Assembly (NCBI GenBank): GCA_964523105.1
Contig: CAZFZN010000012.1
Coordinates: 1-64,000 of the forward strand
Source of the DNA: V1-33 sp964523105
GTDB lineage: Bacteria; Verrucomicrobiota; Verrucomicrobiia; Verrucomicrobiales; V1-33
Direction: 5' to 3'
Length of the DNA: 64,000 bases
Shown in pieces: positions 32,419 through 42,300 of the stretch. The notes under the pieces were generated by a model, which ran no database searches, was not told the origin of the DNA, and saw nothing but the letters and a program-made list of their open reading frames with translations. A program made the translations under genes and the position numbers. How positions within the stretch are numbered: the stretch's first letter is position 1; each line of letters opens with the position of its first letter.

Positions 32419-35400
32419 TCAGTTGCGGACGACGGCTTCGTCGAGGTTGAGGATGAGATTGCAGACCAGCGCCCATGCGGCGAGTTCGGGTTCGTTGAGC
32501 GCGGGATCGGGTTTGGATTCGCCGAAGGTGATCGCCTTCTTCGCCTCCCCGGGCGCGGCCTGGTATTTGGCGAGCTGCTTTTGCAAAAGGTCGCGCACGG
32601 CGGCGATTTCGTCAGGTAATGGCTGGCGTGAGAGCACGGTGCGATACGCGAGGACGATGCGCTCGTCCGGCGAGGCCGCGCCTTTCATGAGCCGCTCGGC
32701 GAAGGCGCGCGCCGCTTCGTAGTGCTGCACGTCATTCATGAGCTGCAGCGCCTGCAGCGGCGTGTTGTTGCGTTCGCGGCGGGTGCACGACTGCTCGCGG
32801 TTGGGCGCGTCGAAGTTCACCATGAACGGTGCGGGCGCGGTGCGTTTGAAGAAGACGTAGATGCTGCGGCGGTAAAGCGCGCCGCCTTTGTCCTGCGTGT
32901 AGTTCCGGGTGTTCGAGCCCGCGAATCCCACCGGTTCCCAAATGTTGGGGGGCTGGTAGGTGCGCACGCCCTTGCCGCCCATGTCCAGGTTGATCAATCC
33001 GCTGACAAAGAGCGACTGGTCGCGCAGCTGCTCGGCATCGAGTCGAAAACGCGGACCGCGACTGAGCAGGGCATTGCCGGGATCGCGCTGCCAATTGTCG
33101 GCGGGCGCGGCGCTTTGCTGGCGAAAGGCGGCGCTCGTGATCATGGCGCGCATCAGTTTCTTCACGTCCCAGTTGTTCTCCTGGAACCAAAGCGCCAGCC
33201 AGTCGAGCAGCTCCGGGTGACTGGGCAGCGTGCCCTGCGTGCCGAGGTCATGACTGCTCGTGACCAGACCCGCGCCAAAGACCTGCTGCCAGAAGCGGTT
33301 GACCGTGACGCGCGCGGTCAGCGGATTCTCCGGCGACACGAGCCACTGCGCCAGTTCCATGCGGGTGGCGCGCGGGCCGGATTTCTTCAGCGGCGGCAGA
33401 AAGGCGGGCGTATTCGGTTCCACTTTCTCGCCTGGCTTGTCATACTGGCCGCGCGTCATCACAAAACTCTCGCGGGGCTGAGGCAGATCCTTCCACACGA
33501 AAGTGGACGGGAAGGAGTTGTCGTAATCCTCGCGCTGCTTTTTCACGTCGCTCAGCTCTGACAATTCCGCGGCAAACTGCGGCTTTGTCGTCGCGCACAC
33601 CTGCTGGAGATAATAGTCGCGCATCCGCTTCAGTTCCTCCGGCTGGCGCGCCTTGTCAGGCCCTTCCTTCAGCCACTGCTTCACATCGCCGGGCGCGCCG
33701 GGCGTGTCCTTGCCCTTCTGCGCATGGCGCCACGCGGTGAATGACAGCGCCGGATCCGTGGCCGGGTCCACGCGACCCTCCACACCCATCCTGTCGAAGA
33801 AGGCGGTGCCGCCATACACCGTGAAGGCATAGCCCGCGATCTTCGTGCCTTTGGCGAGACCCATCTTGTCGGCGTCCACTTCCAGCTTCGCCCACTTGCC
33901 GAGTGGCGGCAGCATCCCGGCTTTGAACCGCTCCGTCGTGTTCTTCCGTCCGAAATCGATGATGTCCTCGCCCCACACGGCGCGATGTTTCCACTGATCG
34001 CTGTGAAACTGAATCATGACCTCCTCCGGCGGATCGGCAGGGTCGAGATAGACATGCACGAAGAATTTCCCGTCCTGCGGCACTTCCAGCGGTGGCGCAC
34101 CTGACTGATAAAAATCCTGCGCCATCTGCGCCCCGCTGCGCTTGAGAGCCTTCTTGCCGCTCGCCACCGGCGTGTCCACGAACGTCGTGGGATGTCCTGA
34201 CGCCTGCGTCTGCGCGCCTTCCGGAAAGGCATCGTCGAACCACACCTCCTCCACCTTCGTCACCGGCGGCTTCGGATTCTGCTCGGCGGGATCGGCATAA
34301 TTCACCGCGCTCATCTTTTCCGACATCTTCTTCTGCACGGCGGCGGTTTGATCATCGAACTCCTTCAGCTTCGCGTCGAATCCCTCCGGCTTCACCTTCA
34401 TCACCGGCGCCGTGAGCAGAGCATTGCCGTCCATCGCCGGGTCGGCGCTGGAGTGGAAGAACGCATACAGCGAGTAAAACTCCTTCGACGAGATGGGATC
34501 GTACTTGTGGTCATGGCACACTGCGCAGCCCGCCGTCAGGCCCAGCCACGTCTGGGCCGTCGTGCTCGCGCGCTCCACGGCGTAGCGGTAGATGAACTCG
34601 GCATCAATACTCCCTCCTTCACTGGTCGTGACATTGCAGCGGTTGAATCCGGTGGCGATCAACTGGTCCTGCGTCGCATTGGGAATCAGATCGCCTGCGA
34701 GTTGTTCGATGGTGAACTGGTCGAACGGCAGGTTGCGGTTGAACGCGCCCACCACCCAGTCGCGATAGGCCCACATCTGGCGTTCGTTGTCGAGGTGCAG
34801 ACCGTGCGTGTCGGCATAACGCGCCACGTCGAGCCAGTGCCGCGCCATTTCCTCTCCGTAGTGCGGCGAGGCCAGATAGCGGTCCACCATGCGCTCGTAG
34901 GCGCCGGGTTCCTTGTCGGCCACAAAGGCATCGACCTCCTCCACCTTCGGCGGCAGGCCCGTCAGCGTCATGCTCACGCGCCGGATCAGCGTCCCGCGGT
35001 CGGCCTCCGGCTGCGCGGGCAGGTTCTCGTTGGCCAGACGCGCGGCGAGGAAGCGGTCTATGGTGCTCAGTGCCCAGTGCTCAGTGCTCGGTGTGGCGGA
35101 CTGACTACTGCGCACTGAGAACTGAGCACTCAGGGGCGGCGCTATCGGCCGCACCGGCGGCTCCCATGCCCAGTGTTTTTGGTAGGGCGCACCCTGCTCG
35201 ATCCACTTTCTCAGCGTCTGCTTTTCCTCTTCGCTCAGCTTCTTGTGTGACTTCGGCGGCGGCATCACATCGTCCTCATCCGTCGTGACAATCCGCTGCC
35301 ACAGCATGCTTTCGTCGGGCTTTCCCGGTACGATGGCCGCCTTGCCGTCCTCATTTTTCAAGGTCGCCCCCTCGAAAGTATCAAGGCGCAAATGCGCCTC

Positions 35401-35538
35401 GCGCGTCTTCTCATCGAACCCGTGACAGGCGAAGCACTTGTCCGCAAGAATGGGCCGGATGTCGCGGTTGAAGGCGGGATCCTGCGCCAGGACCGGGAGC
35501 GCGGTGAATATTACCAGGAGGGAGGGGGAGCGAAGCAT
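32419..35538 (-). CDS. PSCyt1-DUF1549-DUF1553 protein (planctomycete cytochrome c type)
   Basis: This 1,039-residue exported protein has a signal peptide (MLRSPSLLVIFTALPVLAQ). A planctomycete cytochrome c domain follows with CFACHG at residues 35-40 (heme motif CxxCH) and MPPP near 94. The DUF1549 domain (from about 160) includes RVSMTLTGLPP, HWLDVARYADT and a second CxxCH (CAVCHDHKYD, 338-347). A lectin-like middle part precedes DUF1553 (from about 720; NPLTARVTVNRFWQQVFG). Residues about 136-158 come from an in-frame repeat insertion (35063-35132) in the linker after the cytochrome domain. It is the usual upstream partner of the DUF1501 gene. Function is unknown; a periplasmic redox or degradative role is inferred. 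Confidence 0.92.
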   Translation of the reverse strand: MLRSPSLLVIFTALPVLAQDPAFNRDIRPILADKCFACHGFDEKTREAHLRLDTFEGATLKNEDGKAAIVPGKPDESMLWQRIVTTDEDDVMPPPKSHKKLSEEEKQTLRKWIEQGAPYQKHWAWEPPVRPIAPPLSAQFSVRSSQSATPSTEHWALSTIDRFLAARLANENLPAQPEADRGTLIRRVSMTLTGLPPKVEEVDAFVADKEPGAYERMVDRYLASPHYGEEMARHWLDVARYADTHGLHLDNERQMWAYRDWVVGAFNRNLPFDQFTIEQLAGDLIPNATQDQLIATGFNRCNVTTSEGGSIDAEFIYRYAVERASTTAQTWLGLTAGCAVCHDHKYDPISSKEFYSLYAFFHSSADPAMDGNALLTAPVMKVKPEGFDAKLKEFDDQTAAVQKKMSEKMSAVNYADPAEQNPKPPVTKVEEVWFDDAFPEGAQTQASGHPTTFVDTPVASGKKALKRSGAQMAQDFYQSGAPPLEVPQDGKFFVHVYLDPADPPEEVMIQFHSDQWKHRAVWGEDIIDFGRKNTTERFKAGMLPPLGKWAKLEVDADKMGLAKGTKIAGYAFTVYGGTAFFDRMGVEGRVDPATDPALSFTAWRHAQKGKDTPGAPGDVKQWLKEGPDKARQPEELKRMRDYYLQQVCATTKPQFAAELSELSDVKKQREDYDNSFPSTFVWKDLPQPRESFVMTRGQYDKPGEKVEPNTPAFLPPLKKSGPRATRMELAQWLVSPENPLTARVTVNRFWQQVFGAGLVTSSHDLGTQGTLPSHPELLDWLALWFQENNWDVKKLMRAMITSAAFRQQSAAPADNWQRDPGNALLSRGPRFRLDAEQLRDQSLFVSGLINLDMGGKGVRTYQPPNIWEPVGFAGSNTRNYTQDKGGALYRRSIYVFFKRTAPAPFMVNFDAPNREQSCTRRERNNTPLQALQLMNDVQHYEAARAFAERLMKGAASPDERIVLAYRTVLSRQPLPDEIAAVRDLLQKQLAKYQAAPGEAKKAITFGESKPDPALNEPELAAWALVCNLILNLDEAVVRN
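35063..35132. repeat. Heptamer-based inverted repeat inserted in frame in the DUF1549 gene
   Basis: On the plus strand the 7-base unit GTGCTCA and close variants repeat about four times (35063-35092). After a short spacer, the same unit with variants repeats about four times in the opposite orientation (35101-35132). It lies wholly inside the coding sequence and keeps the frame, encoding a Ser/Thr/Trp-rich stretch (SAQFSVRSSQ ... STEHWALST) with no counterpart in the domain families. Confidence 0.75.
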
Positions 35539-35728
35539 GGCGGGAGACTACGCGGCACACAGGCCGCCGCTATTGTAGAAACGTGCCGAATTTGCATGTT
35601 TTTACGGGGCTGAAGGTTTCCTCTGGGCCTCGTACCCATGCCGAATCATCAGGCCATCGCATTCCAAGGTCACGGGAGCAGGAGATTGACGCCCCGGCGG
35701 TCAGAGTTCATGCTGCCGGCAGAAATCC

Positions 35729-37798
35729 ATGGAGCCGGACACCCTGTACGATCTCTTTCTGAGCTATTCCGAAAAGGACCGGCTCATTGCGGAGGCGCTT
35801 GTGGAGCGGCTGAAGAAGGATGGCGTGCGCTACTGGTGGGCGCCGGAGACGCTCCAGGGCGGGACGAACTATCAGGAGGTCATCGCGCGCGACATTCCGC
35901 GCTGCCGGCTGCTGCTGCTGCTGCTGTCAGACAAGGCGGGCTATTCCAATCACGTGAAGCGCGAGGTGATGATCGCCATGGAGGAGGGCAAACCGATTTT
36001 GCCGGTGCGCATCGAAAACGTGGAGCCGCCGGTTCATTTGCGTTATGCGCTCACGGGCGAGCACCGGCTGGATGCATTTCCGAAATTCCGTGAGCACCTG
36101 AATAAAATCGCGGACGCCCTGCTCTCGCTGCTGGAATCGCTGCGCCGCGAAACGCCCGTGGTGCGCCTGCTGGAGCCGGCGGACGGCGACGTGAGTGCCA
36201 GGGGCGCGCCGCTGCGCGTGATCTTTGAGGTGGTGCCCGGCGCGGACCGCCGCGTGAAGCGCGTGCGCCTGGAACTGCGCCGCGACGGCACGCTGCTGCA
36301 TCATCGCGCCCTCGCGGAAAGCGAGATCGACGACCGCGGCGGGCGTCACGAAGTCGAATGGCGGCTCCCGGAAGCGCTGGCGGACGGCGGGCGGTTTCAG
36401 CTCGCCGTGCTGGCTTCCGACAATAACGGTCAGGAAGGCAGCGCACAGATGCAGGGATCGTTCGCGCTCGGCGTCGCGGCGCCGTCCGCTGGTGTGGGCG
36501 AGATACCAAAGCCTGAGCCGGTGGAGGAGACCAGGCCGGAAACGATGACGGCGGTCGATGTGAAGCCGGAGCCTGTGCAAACAACGGCAACGCCACTGGA
36601 AACGGTGCAGCCGCCGTCAGAGCCCGTCATGGCTTCGGTCGCGCCGGAGCGCCGGAAATCGGCGGCAACATCCGCTGCCCCGCGCGCTGCGCAGGCGGAG
36701 GTTCCGCGCTCTCCGGTTCCTTCCGCCAGGCCTGCGCCATCCCTCGCTTCACGGGTCGCCGGCGGAGCATTCGCCGCTTTGTTCGGCGTGGGCGCGTGGT
36801 CGCTTCGGCTCGTGTGGGTGCTGGCACTAACGGGTGCCGCCGCCGGCCTCGGGCATCATTGGCTGGAACCGCTTTCGGCCGTGCAGAAGACGCACATGGT
36901 TCCCGTGCCGGACGTCTATCCGGTCACGCCGGGATCCGATGATCCGGACAGCCTCTTTTACCGCCCCCGGGAGCCGGGAAGTGCGGCGGCGCGAATGGTG
37001 AAGGAGTCAGCTGCAAAGCCGTCGTCGGAACTCCTGAAATCTCCCGGGCTGCAGACCGCGCCGGAACGGCCGGCCGTGTCGCCGGGCCTAAAGTTGACCC
37101 CGGATCAGTTGAAAACCCCGCTGCCCGCCCCCGCGCCGGGGCGGACTACGGACCCGTCCGGTGCGCCGGTATTGCCGGAACTGCTGATTCCGCCGGCGCC
37201 CGCCCCTTCTCCCGTCACACCGAAAACCTCACCCTTCATGACCGGAGACCTCCGCACCAAGATGCTGCAGGGTGCCGGCCTCACACAACCTGCGCCCGGC
37301 CTGGGCAGATTCAATCCTGACAACTGGCGCAACGTGAAAGGCCCGCGGGAGCCCGGGCGGCCGATCATGGCGCTGATCAACATCGTGCGCCGCACTGACA
37401 AGTACAGCATCGGCTGGCATGCACCGATTCCCCCCTATGAGAATGACAAGGTCACCGCATGGACCGCCATCGGCCGCGGCGCCGGGCTCGGCGCCATGCT
37501 TGGACTCGTGGCGGGCATCGTCGCCGGTCTGCTCGCTTTCCTGATCGCTGCGGTGCGGAGCATACCGCTGGCTATGCTGCCGCTGGTGGAGGAAAAGACG
37601 TTCTGGAGCGACTTCGGCATCGTCGTCATCGTCGCGGGCCTGACCATTCTGGACACCGGCGCGAAACAGCCCGACTCGGGGCGCTGGAGCACACCGCTGT
37701 TCTGGTGGGTTGCCGGGCTAACCATTTTCTGCCTGCTCGCAAGCCAGACAGTGCACAACGCGGCCAACTACCGCCGCCAGCGCGCGATGCTGGGTTGA
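35729..37798 (+). CDS. TIR-domain membrane protein with Ig-like domain
   Basis: This is a 689-residue protein. Residues 7-120 are a TIR domain: YDLFLSYSEKDRLIAEAL, RYWWAPETLQGG, RCRLLLLLLSDKAG, then HVKREVMIAMEEGKPILPV with E79 at the position of the NADase glutamate in SARM1-like TIRs. Residues about 140-250 form an Ig-like beta-sandwich (VRLLEPADGDVSARGAPLRVIFE). A Pro/Ala-rich linker leads to a hydrophobic segment at about 344-378, another Pro-rich stretch, and three membrane segments at about 580-608, 628-645 and 657-675. Bacterial TIR proteins often act in anti-phage defence or signalling, but no sensor partner or defence gene is adjacent; upstream is the divergent PSCyt1 gene. NADase activity is inferred from E79 only. 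Confidence 0.82.
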   Translation: MEPDTLYDLFLSYSEKDRLIAEALVERLKKDGVRYWWAPETLQGGTNYQEVIARDIPRCRLLLLLLSDKAGYSNHVKREVMIAMEEGKPILPVRIENVEPPVHLRYALTGEHRLDAFPKFREHLNKIADALLSLLESLRRETPVVRLLEPADGDVSARGAPLRVIFEVVPGADRRVKRVRLELRRDGTLLHHRALAESEIDDRGGRHEVEWRLPEALADGGRFQLAVLASDNNGQEGSAQMQGSFALGVAAPSAGVGEIPKPEPVEETRPETMTAVDVKPEPVQTTATPLETVQPPSEPVMASVAPERRKSAATSAAPRAAQAEVPRSPVPSARPAPSLASRVAGGAFAALFGVGAWSLRLVWVLALTGAAAGLGHHWLEPLSAVQKTHMVPVPDVYPVTPGSDDPDSLFYRPREPGSAAARMVKESAAKPSSELLKSPGLQTAPERPAVSPGLKLTPDQLKTPLPAPAPGRTTDPSGAPVLPELLIPPAPAPSPVTPKTSPFMTGDLRTKMLQGAGLTQPAPGLGRFNPDNWRNVKGPREPGRPIMALINIVRRTDKYSIGWHAPIPPYENDKVTAWTAIGRGAGLGAMLGLVAGIVAGLLAFLIAAVRSIPLAMLPLVEEKTFWSDFGIVVIVAGLTILDTGAKQPDSGRWSTPLFWWVAGLTIFCLLASQTVHNAANYRRQRAMLG

Positions 37799-37826
37799 AC
37801 GAACGGACCACGGGCTGTCAGGATCC

Positions 37827-39308
37827 CTAACGCCGGCCCTTCCGCCCTGTGAACGGATAACCTCCCGGCATGCCGCCGCCGCGGGGCAGACCTTTCGGCA
37901 TGCCTCCACCCATCCCTGGCATTCCTCCCATGCCGCCCATGCCTCCCATGCCCGGCATGCCGCCGCCGCCGCCCATCATGCTCATCATGCCGGCCATCTT
38001 GCCTTTGTCCTTCATCATGGAGCGCATCTGCTGGAACTGTTTGAGGAACTGGTTGAGTTCGTTCACCGTATTGCCGCTGCCGGAGGCGATGCGTTTGCGG
38101 CGGCCGCCGTTGATGATCTCCGGGCGCTTCCGCTCTTTCGGCGTCATGCTCAGAATCATGGCCTCGATGCGTTTGATCTTCTCGTCGCCGGCCGAGGCTT
38201 TCATCTGCTCCTTCATCTGCTTGATCTGCTTGCCCACGCCGGGGATGAGGCCCAGCAGGCCCATCATCCCGCCGCTGCCTTCGGTGAGCTTCTTCATCAT
38301 CTTGAGCTGATCGAGGAAGTCGTTGAAGTTGAAATCCGACGACATCATGCGCTCCATCGTCTTCATGGCCGCCTCCTCGTCGATCACTTCGGCGGCGCGC
38401 TCCACCAGCCCGACGATGTCACCCATGCCGAGAATGCGCTGTGCCATGCGGTCGGGCACGAAGGCATCGAGCTGATCCATCTTCTCGCCGACGCCGGCGA
38501 ACTTGATCGGCTTGCCGGTGACGGAACGCATGGAAAGCGCCGCGCCGCCCCGGGCGTCGCCGTCGAGTTTTGTCAGGATAATGCCCGTCACGCCCACGGC
38601 TTCGTTGAACGTGGTGGCCACATTCACCGCCTGCTGACCGGTGGCCGCGTCGGCCACCAGGAGCACTTCGCGCGGATCGAGCAACTGCCGCACGTCCTTC
38701 AACTCCTGCACCAGCTCCTCGTCCACTTCCTGACGTCCCGCGGTGTCGAAGATCACCACATTCCACGTCTGAGTGTCGAGCCACTTGAGCGCGGCTTTGG
38801 CGGACTTGACCACGTTTTTCTCGCCGGGCTCGGGTTTGAAAACCGGCACATCAATTTCCCGCGCCAGCGTCGACAGCTGCTCGATGGCGGCGGGACGGTA
38901 AAGGTCGCACGCGATGAGCACCGGACGGCGGCCCTCCTTCTTGAGCTTCAGCGCGAGCTTGGCGGAAGTGGTGGTCTTGCCGGCGCCGTTGAGGCCGACG
39001 ATGAGGATGCGTGCCGGCGGGGTGAGGTCGAGTTCCGCCGCGTCGCCGCCGAGCAGTTCCGTGAGTTCATCGTGGAAGATTTTGACGATCTGCTCGCCGG
39101 GCTTCACGCCTTTGAGCACTTCTTCGCCGAGGGCCTTCTCTTTGACGTGGGCGATGAATTCCTTCGCCACGGTGAAATCGACATCCGCCTCCAGCAATGC
39201 CATGCGCACTTCGCGCAGAGCGTCGGTGATGTTGCTTTCGCTGATCTTGCCGAGGCCGCGGAGTTTGCGGAAGACGTTTTCGAGCTTGTCTGTGAGGGCG
39301 CCGAACAT
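37827..39308 (-). CDS. ffh: Signal recognition particle protein Ffh (SRP54)
   Basis: This 493-residue GTPase binds 4.5S RNA and signal sequences and docks ribosomes at FtsY. The N domain covers residues 1-90. The G domain has the P-loop GLNGAGKTT (105-113), the DTAGR motif near 187 and TKLDGDARGG near 244. The M domain has the RRKRIASGSGNTVNELNQFL signature (split by eye) and a long Met/Gly-rich tail (GMGGMGGMGGMPGMGGGMP). The start at 39308 (MFGALTDKLENVF) is the standard Ffh N terminus. The gene lies alone; 72 bases upstream is the end of the giant macroglobulin-like gene on the same strand. Confidence 0.97.
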   Translation of the reverse strand: MFGALTDKLENVFRKLRGLGKISESNITDALREVRMALLEADVDFTVAKEFIAHVKEKALGEEVLKGVKPGEQIVKIFHDELTELLGGDAAELDLTPPARILIVGLNGAGKTTTSAKLALKLKKEGRRPVLIACDLYRPAAIEQLSTLAREIDVPVFKPEPGEKNVVKSAKAALKWLDTQTWNVVIFDTAGRQEVDEELVQELKDVRQLLDPREVLLVADAATGQQAVNVATTFNEAVGVTGIILTKLDGDARGGAALSMRSVTGKPIKFAGVGEKMDQLDAFVPDRMAQRILGMGDIVGLVERAAEVIDEEAAMKTMERMMSSDFNFNDFLDQLKMMKKLTEGSGGMMGLLGLIPGVGKQIKQMKEQMKASAGDEKIKRIEAMILSMTPKERKRPEIINGGRRKRIASGSGNTVNELNQFLKQFQQMRSMMKDKGKMAGMMSMMGGGGGMPGMGGMGGMGGMPGMGGGMPKGLPRGGGMPGGYPFTGRKGRR

Positions 39309-39380
39309 GGGAATGGAGGAATGAACGGGCTTCCTCTGCGCGATGCACCGGTTGTGCAAAGGGAAGCTCCGGCCGTTCCG

Positions 39381-42300
39381 TCACCGCGCCGGCGGCGTCA
39401 CTTCCTGCACCAGCGCGCCGTGTTCCCCGCTCGCGACGAGGATGGAGAACTTCCGCGCGCCGTTGAGGTCGTCGGTGCTGAGGCTGGCGTAGTCGAACTT
39501 CCCGCGCAAGTCGGTGTAGCCGTCCTTGTAGAACGCCGTGTGACCGTTCACGTCGGCGAAGACTTTGACATAAGCCCCCGGCAGCGGCTTCCCGCCATGT
39601 TCCACGGCCAGCTGGCCGAAGCTTTCGCTCATCCTCACGTCGAGCGCGTGCGCATAGACGGGCACCGCCCTGGTGGTGCCGCCGCCGCTGACCTCCACCA
39701 GCACCGCGCTGCTGTGAAAGCGTGCGGGCAAGGCGACATTGAATCCGTTGCCGTTGGCCGGAAGCATGTGCTTCTCGCTGGCCGCCGGACGGATGTTGCC
39801 GAACCGCGCCGTGCTGCTGGTGAGGAAGGGATTGGCGCTGAAGAGAAACTCAAGGTCCACCGGATAGTAGCGCACGGTGATTTCGGTGAGGTGGCGGTGG
39901 TTCACCTTCACGACTTTCCCCTCCACGGTGAGCGCGAGGGACGGCTCGTTGTCGGCGGCGGCTTCCTGCGCGGCGTCGCGGTCGGCCATGTCCGGCGCGC
40001 CGAAGGGCTTGCCTTCCAGTTCGTCGAGCTGCGCGGTGAGAATGGCGAATTTGTCGCGCCAGTGCTTTACCGGATGGGCCAGCAAAGCGGCGGCGATGCG
40101 CCGCGCGGTGGCGGTGTCCTCCTGGCACATGGCCAGCCATGCGCGGAGGTATTCGTATTGCAGTTTCTCCGCCACCGCGGCGCGGTTCACTTTGGAAAAC
40201 GACGCCAGCGCCTCCTCGATGCGGTCCTGCGCGGCCAGATAAGCTGTCACGCCCAGCCAGTCTTCGGCGGAAAGCTGCGGGCGGAAGGCGAGGACCGTCA
40301 TCAGGGCGTTCCACTGCACAGCGAACTTGTCGTTCAGGATGCGCCGCTCGCCGCCCAGCGGATGCGCGCGCGCATTGATGAGCGGGCTGTATTCCAGGTG
40401 CTGATAACTCTGCTGCTCCACCGGATGCACCGTGAGCACCGGCGCCTCGAACACCGGGCCGCACTGGATGCTGAGCGGCGACTGTTGCAGGAACTCCTGC
40501 AAGTACGGCTGCACATTGTGCAGCGCCGCATAACTCCACACGCCGGCGTGGAAATGATGCCGCTCCTTCAGGTGCGCGATCACCCGCTTGAAGAAGTCAG
40601 CATTCTGGAGCCGCCACAGCATTTTATCCATGTCGAGGAAGTAAAGATTGTGCTGCGCGAGGAAGCTGAGCACTTCGTTGTCCGTGCCGTGCTGGCTCAC
40701 GTAGTCCCACGACGCGGGATCATTGATCGTGGGCCGGGCGACGACGTTGAAGGTGAACGCGGCGGCGCTGGCGGCGGTCTTCGCATTCCGCGAGATGTGG
40801 ACGGGGAAGTGGGAAAACTTGCCGGCGTCCGGGAAGTAGAAATGGAAGTCGAGCATCGCTGTGCGGTAGGGCTCGATGTTCACCGGCAGCGACTGCACGC
40901 GGCGCGTGGCCTTCACCGGCAGCGCGCCGGCGGGGATTTGGAAGAGGACGTCCACGCGCTTCGGCGATGATGAGGGATTCGTGACCACCACCTGACAGCC
41001 ATAGACCGCGCCGGTGAGAAATTCCGCGGTGACGAACTTGTCCGTCTTCTCGCCGGCCTGCTCGATGTAGCGGTCGCCCTCGCGGTAAAAGTTCTGACTC
41101 ACCAGCAGCTTCGCGCCGGCCGCGTCAGGCTCCGCGGGCAGGATGTCCTGATGGAACAGCAGCAGCCGCGATGCGGGCGTGAGCGTGAGCACGTTGTCCT
41201 TCGTGTCCACCTTGCCGGCCTTGAACTCGCCGGGGAACGGCAAATCCAGCACCGCCAGCGCCAGCACCATTTCGCTGAACGACCCCGCCGCATCCGCCAC
41301 ACTGGTGGAAAGGAACCCGCCCTTGCCGTCCCACACCGCATAGTCGCGCCAGAAGCGGTTCATCGGCACGAGGTCCGCCGTCTGCGCCTCCAGCGGCAGC
41401 CGGTAATACTGCTGCTCCGCCCACACCTTGGTCGGATCCTGCTGGCGGAAGAGGCGGACGGGGCGGTCGCCGGCGCGGGCTTTGAAGCGGACTAGATACT
41501 CCTGCTCGTTTGTGAAGGCGTCGCCATCGAAGTCTCCTGTTTCGAGCGGCTCATTCGGGCCGCGGTTTGGAATCTGTCCTTGAGTGGTATTCCAAGAATA
41601 CGCTGCACTACGACTATTGTAGCCGTAAAAGTAGGGGGATTCAGCTTCTCGGTAATTCCATCCCCTAAGGTTGTTCGCTCCACCCAGGAATTTCCGCTGG
41701 AAGTCATCCGCCTTGCCATCGCCGTCCACATCGTACGCTAGCTCCGTGCCTTTGCCCGTGCGAGTAGCCCCCGGCTGAGATTCCCAGAGTGTGTCCACAT
41801 CGCCCAGCATCTTCAGCCGCGTCTCGTCGCGCCCGCTGTTGAGGTAATCGCTCGCTTCGCGCTGCGTCCGCTCCAGGCCGCGCCGGGCGGCGGTGTTGTT
41901 GGGATCAATGGCGAGCATCTTGCTGAAGTGCGCCTGCGCTTCGTCGAATTGCCCGAGATCGTAGAAGCCGCGGCCTTGCTCGAAGAGACGCTTCAGTTCC
42001 TCACCCTGAGGCTGGCCTGGTCTGTTCAATTCCACATACAGATCCTGGTAATCATCCCATCGGGTTGGCACGTCAAACTGAACGATACCGGAGTCGGCTG
42101 ATGCTCCGCTTCGCTTCTCACGATACCAAGCGTTCGGCCTCGCTCCCGCTATACCACCCCACGGAACTAATCCATTGAGACGACCATCGTTTGAGCCGAA
42201 CCGCCAGTCAGCCTGGCCATTTGTGTTTCCGTATCCAAAACCTTCCGTGTTCGCAGTCGCAGTCGCAGTCGCGGTCGGATCGACCACCGGATAAAAGAGA

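Noticed and set aside
39072..40970. A 632-codon open frame on the plus strand
   Set aside because: It runs antisense across both ffh and the giant gene and has the His/Arg/Gly-rich composition of antisense shadows.
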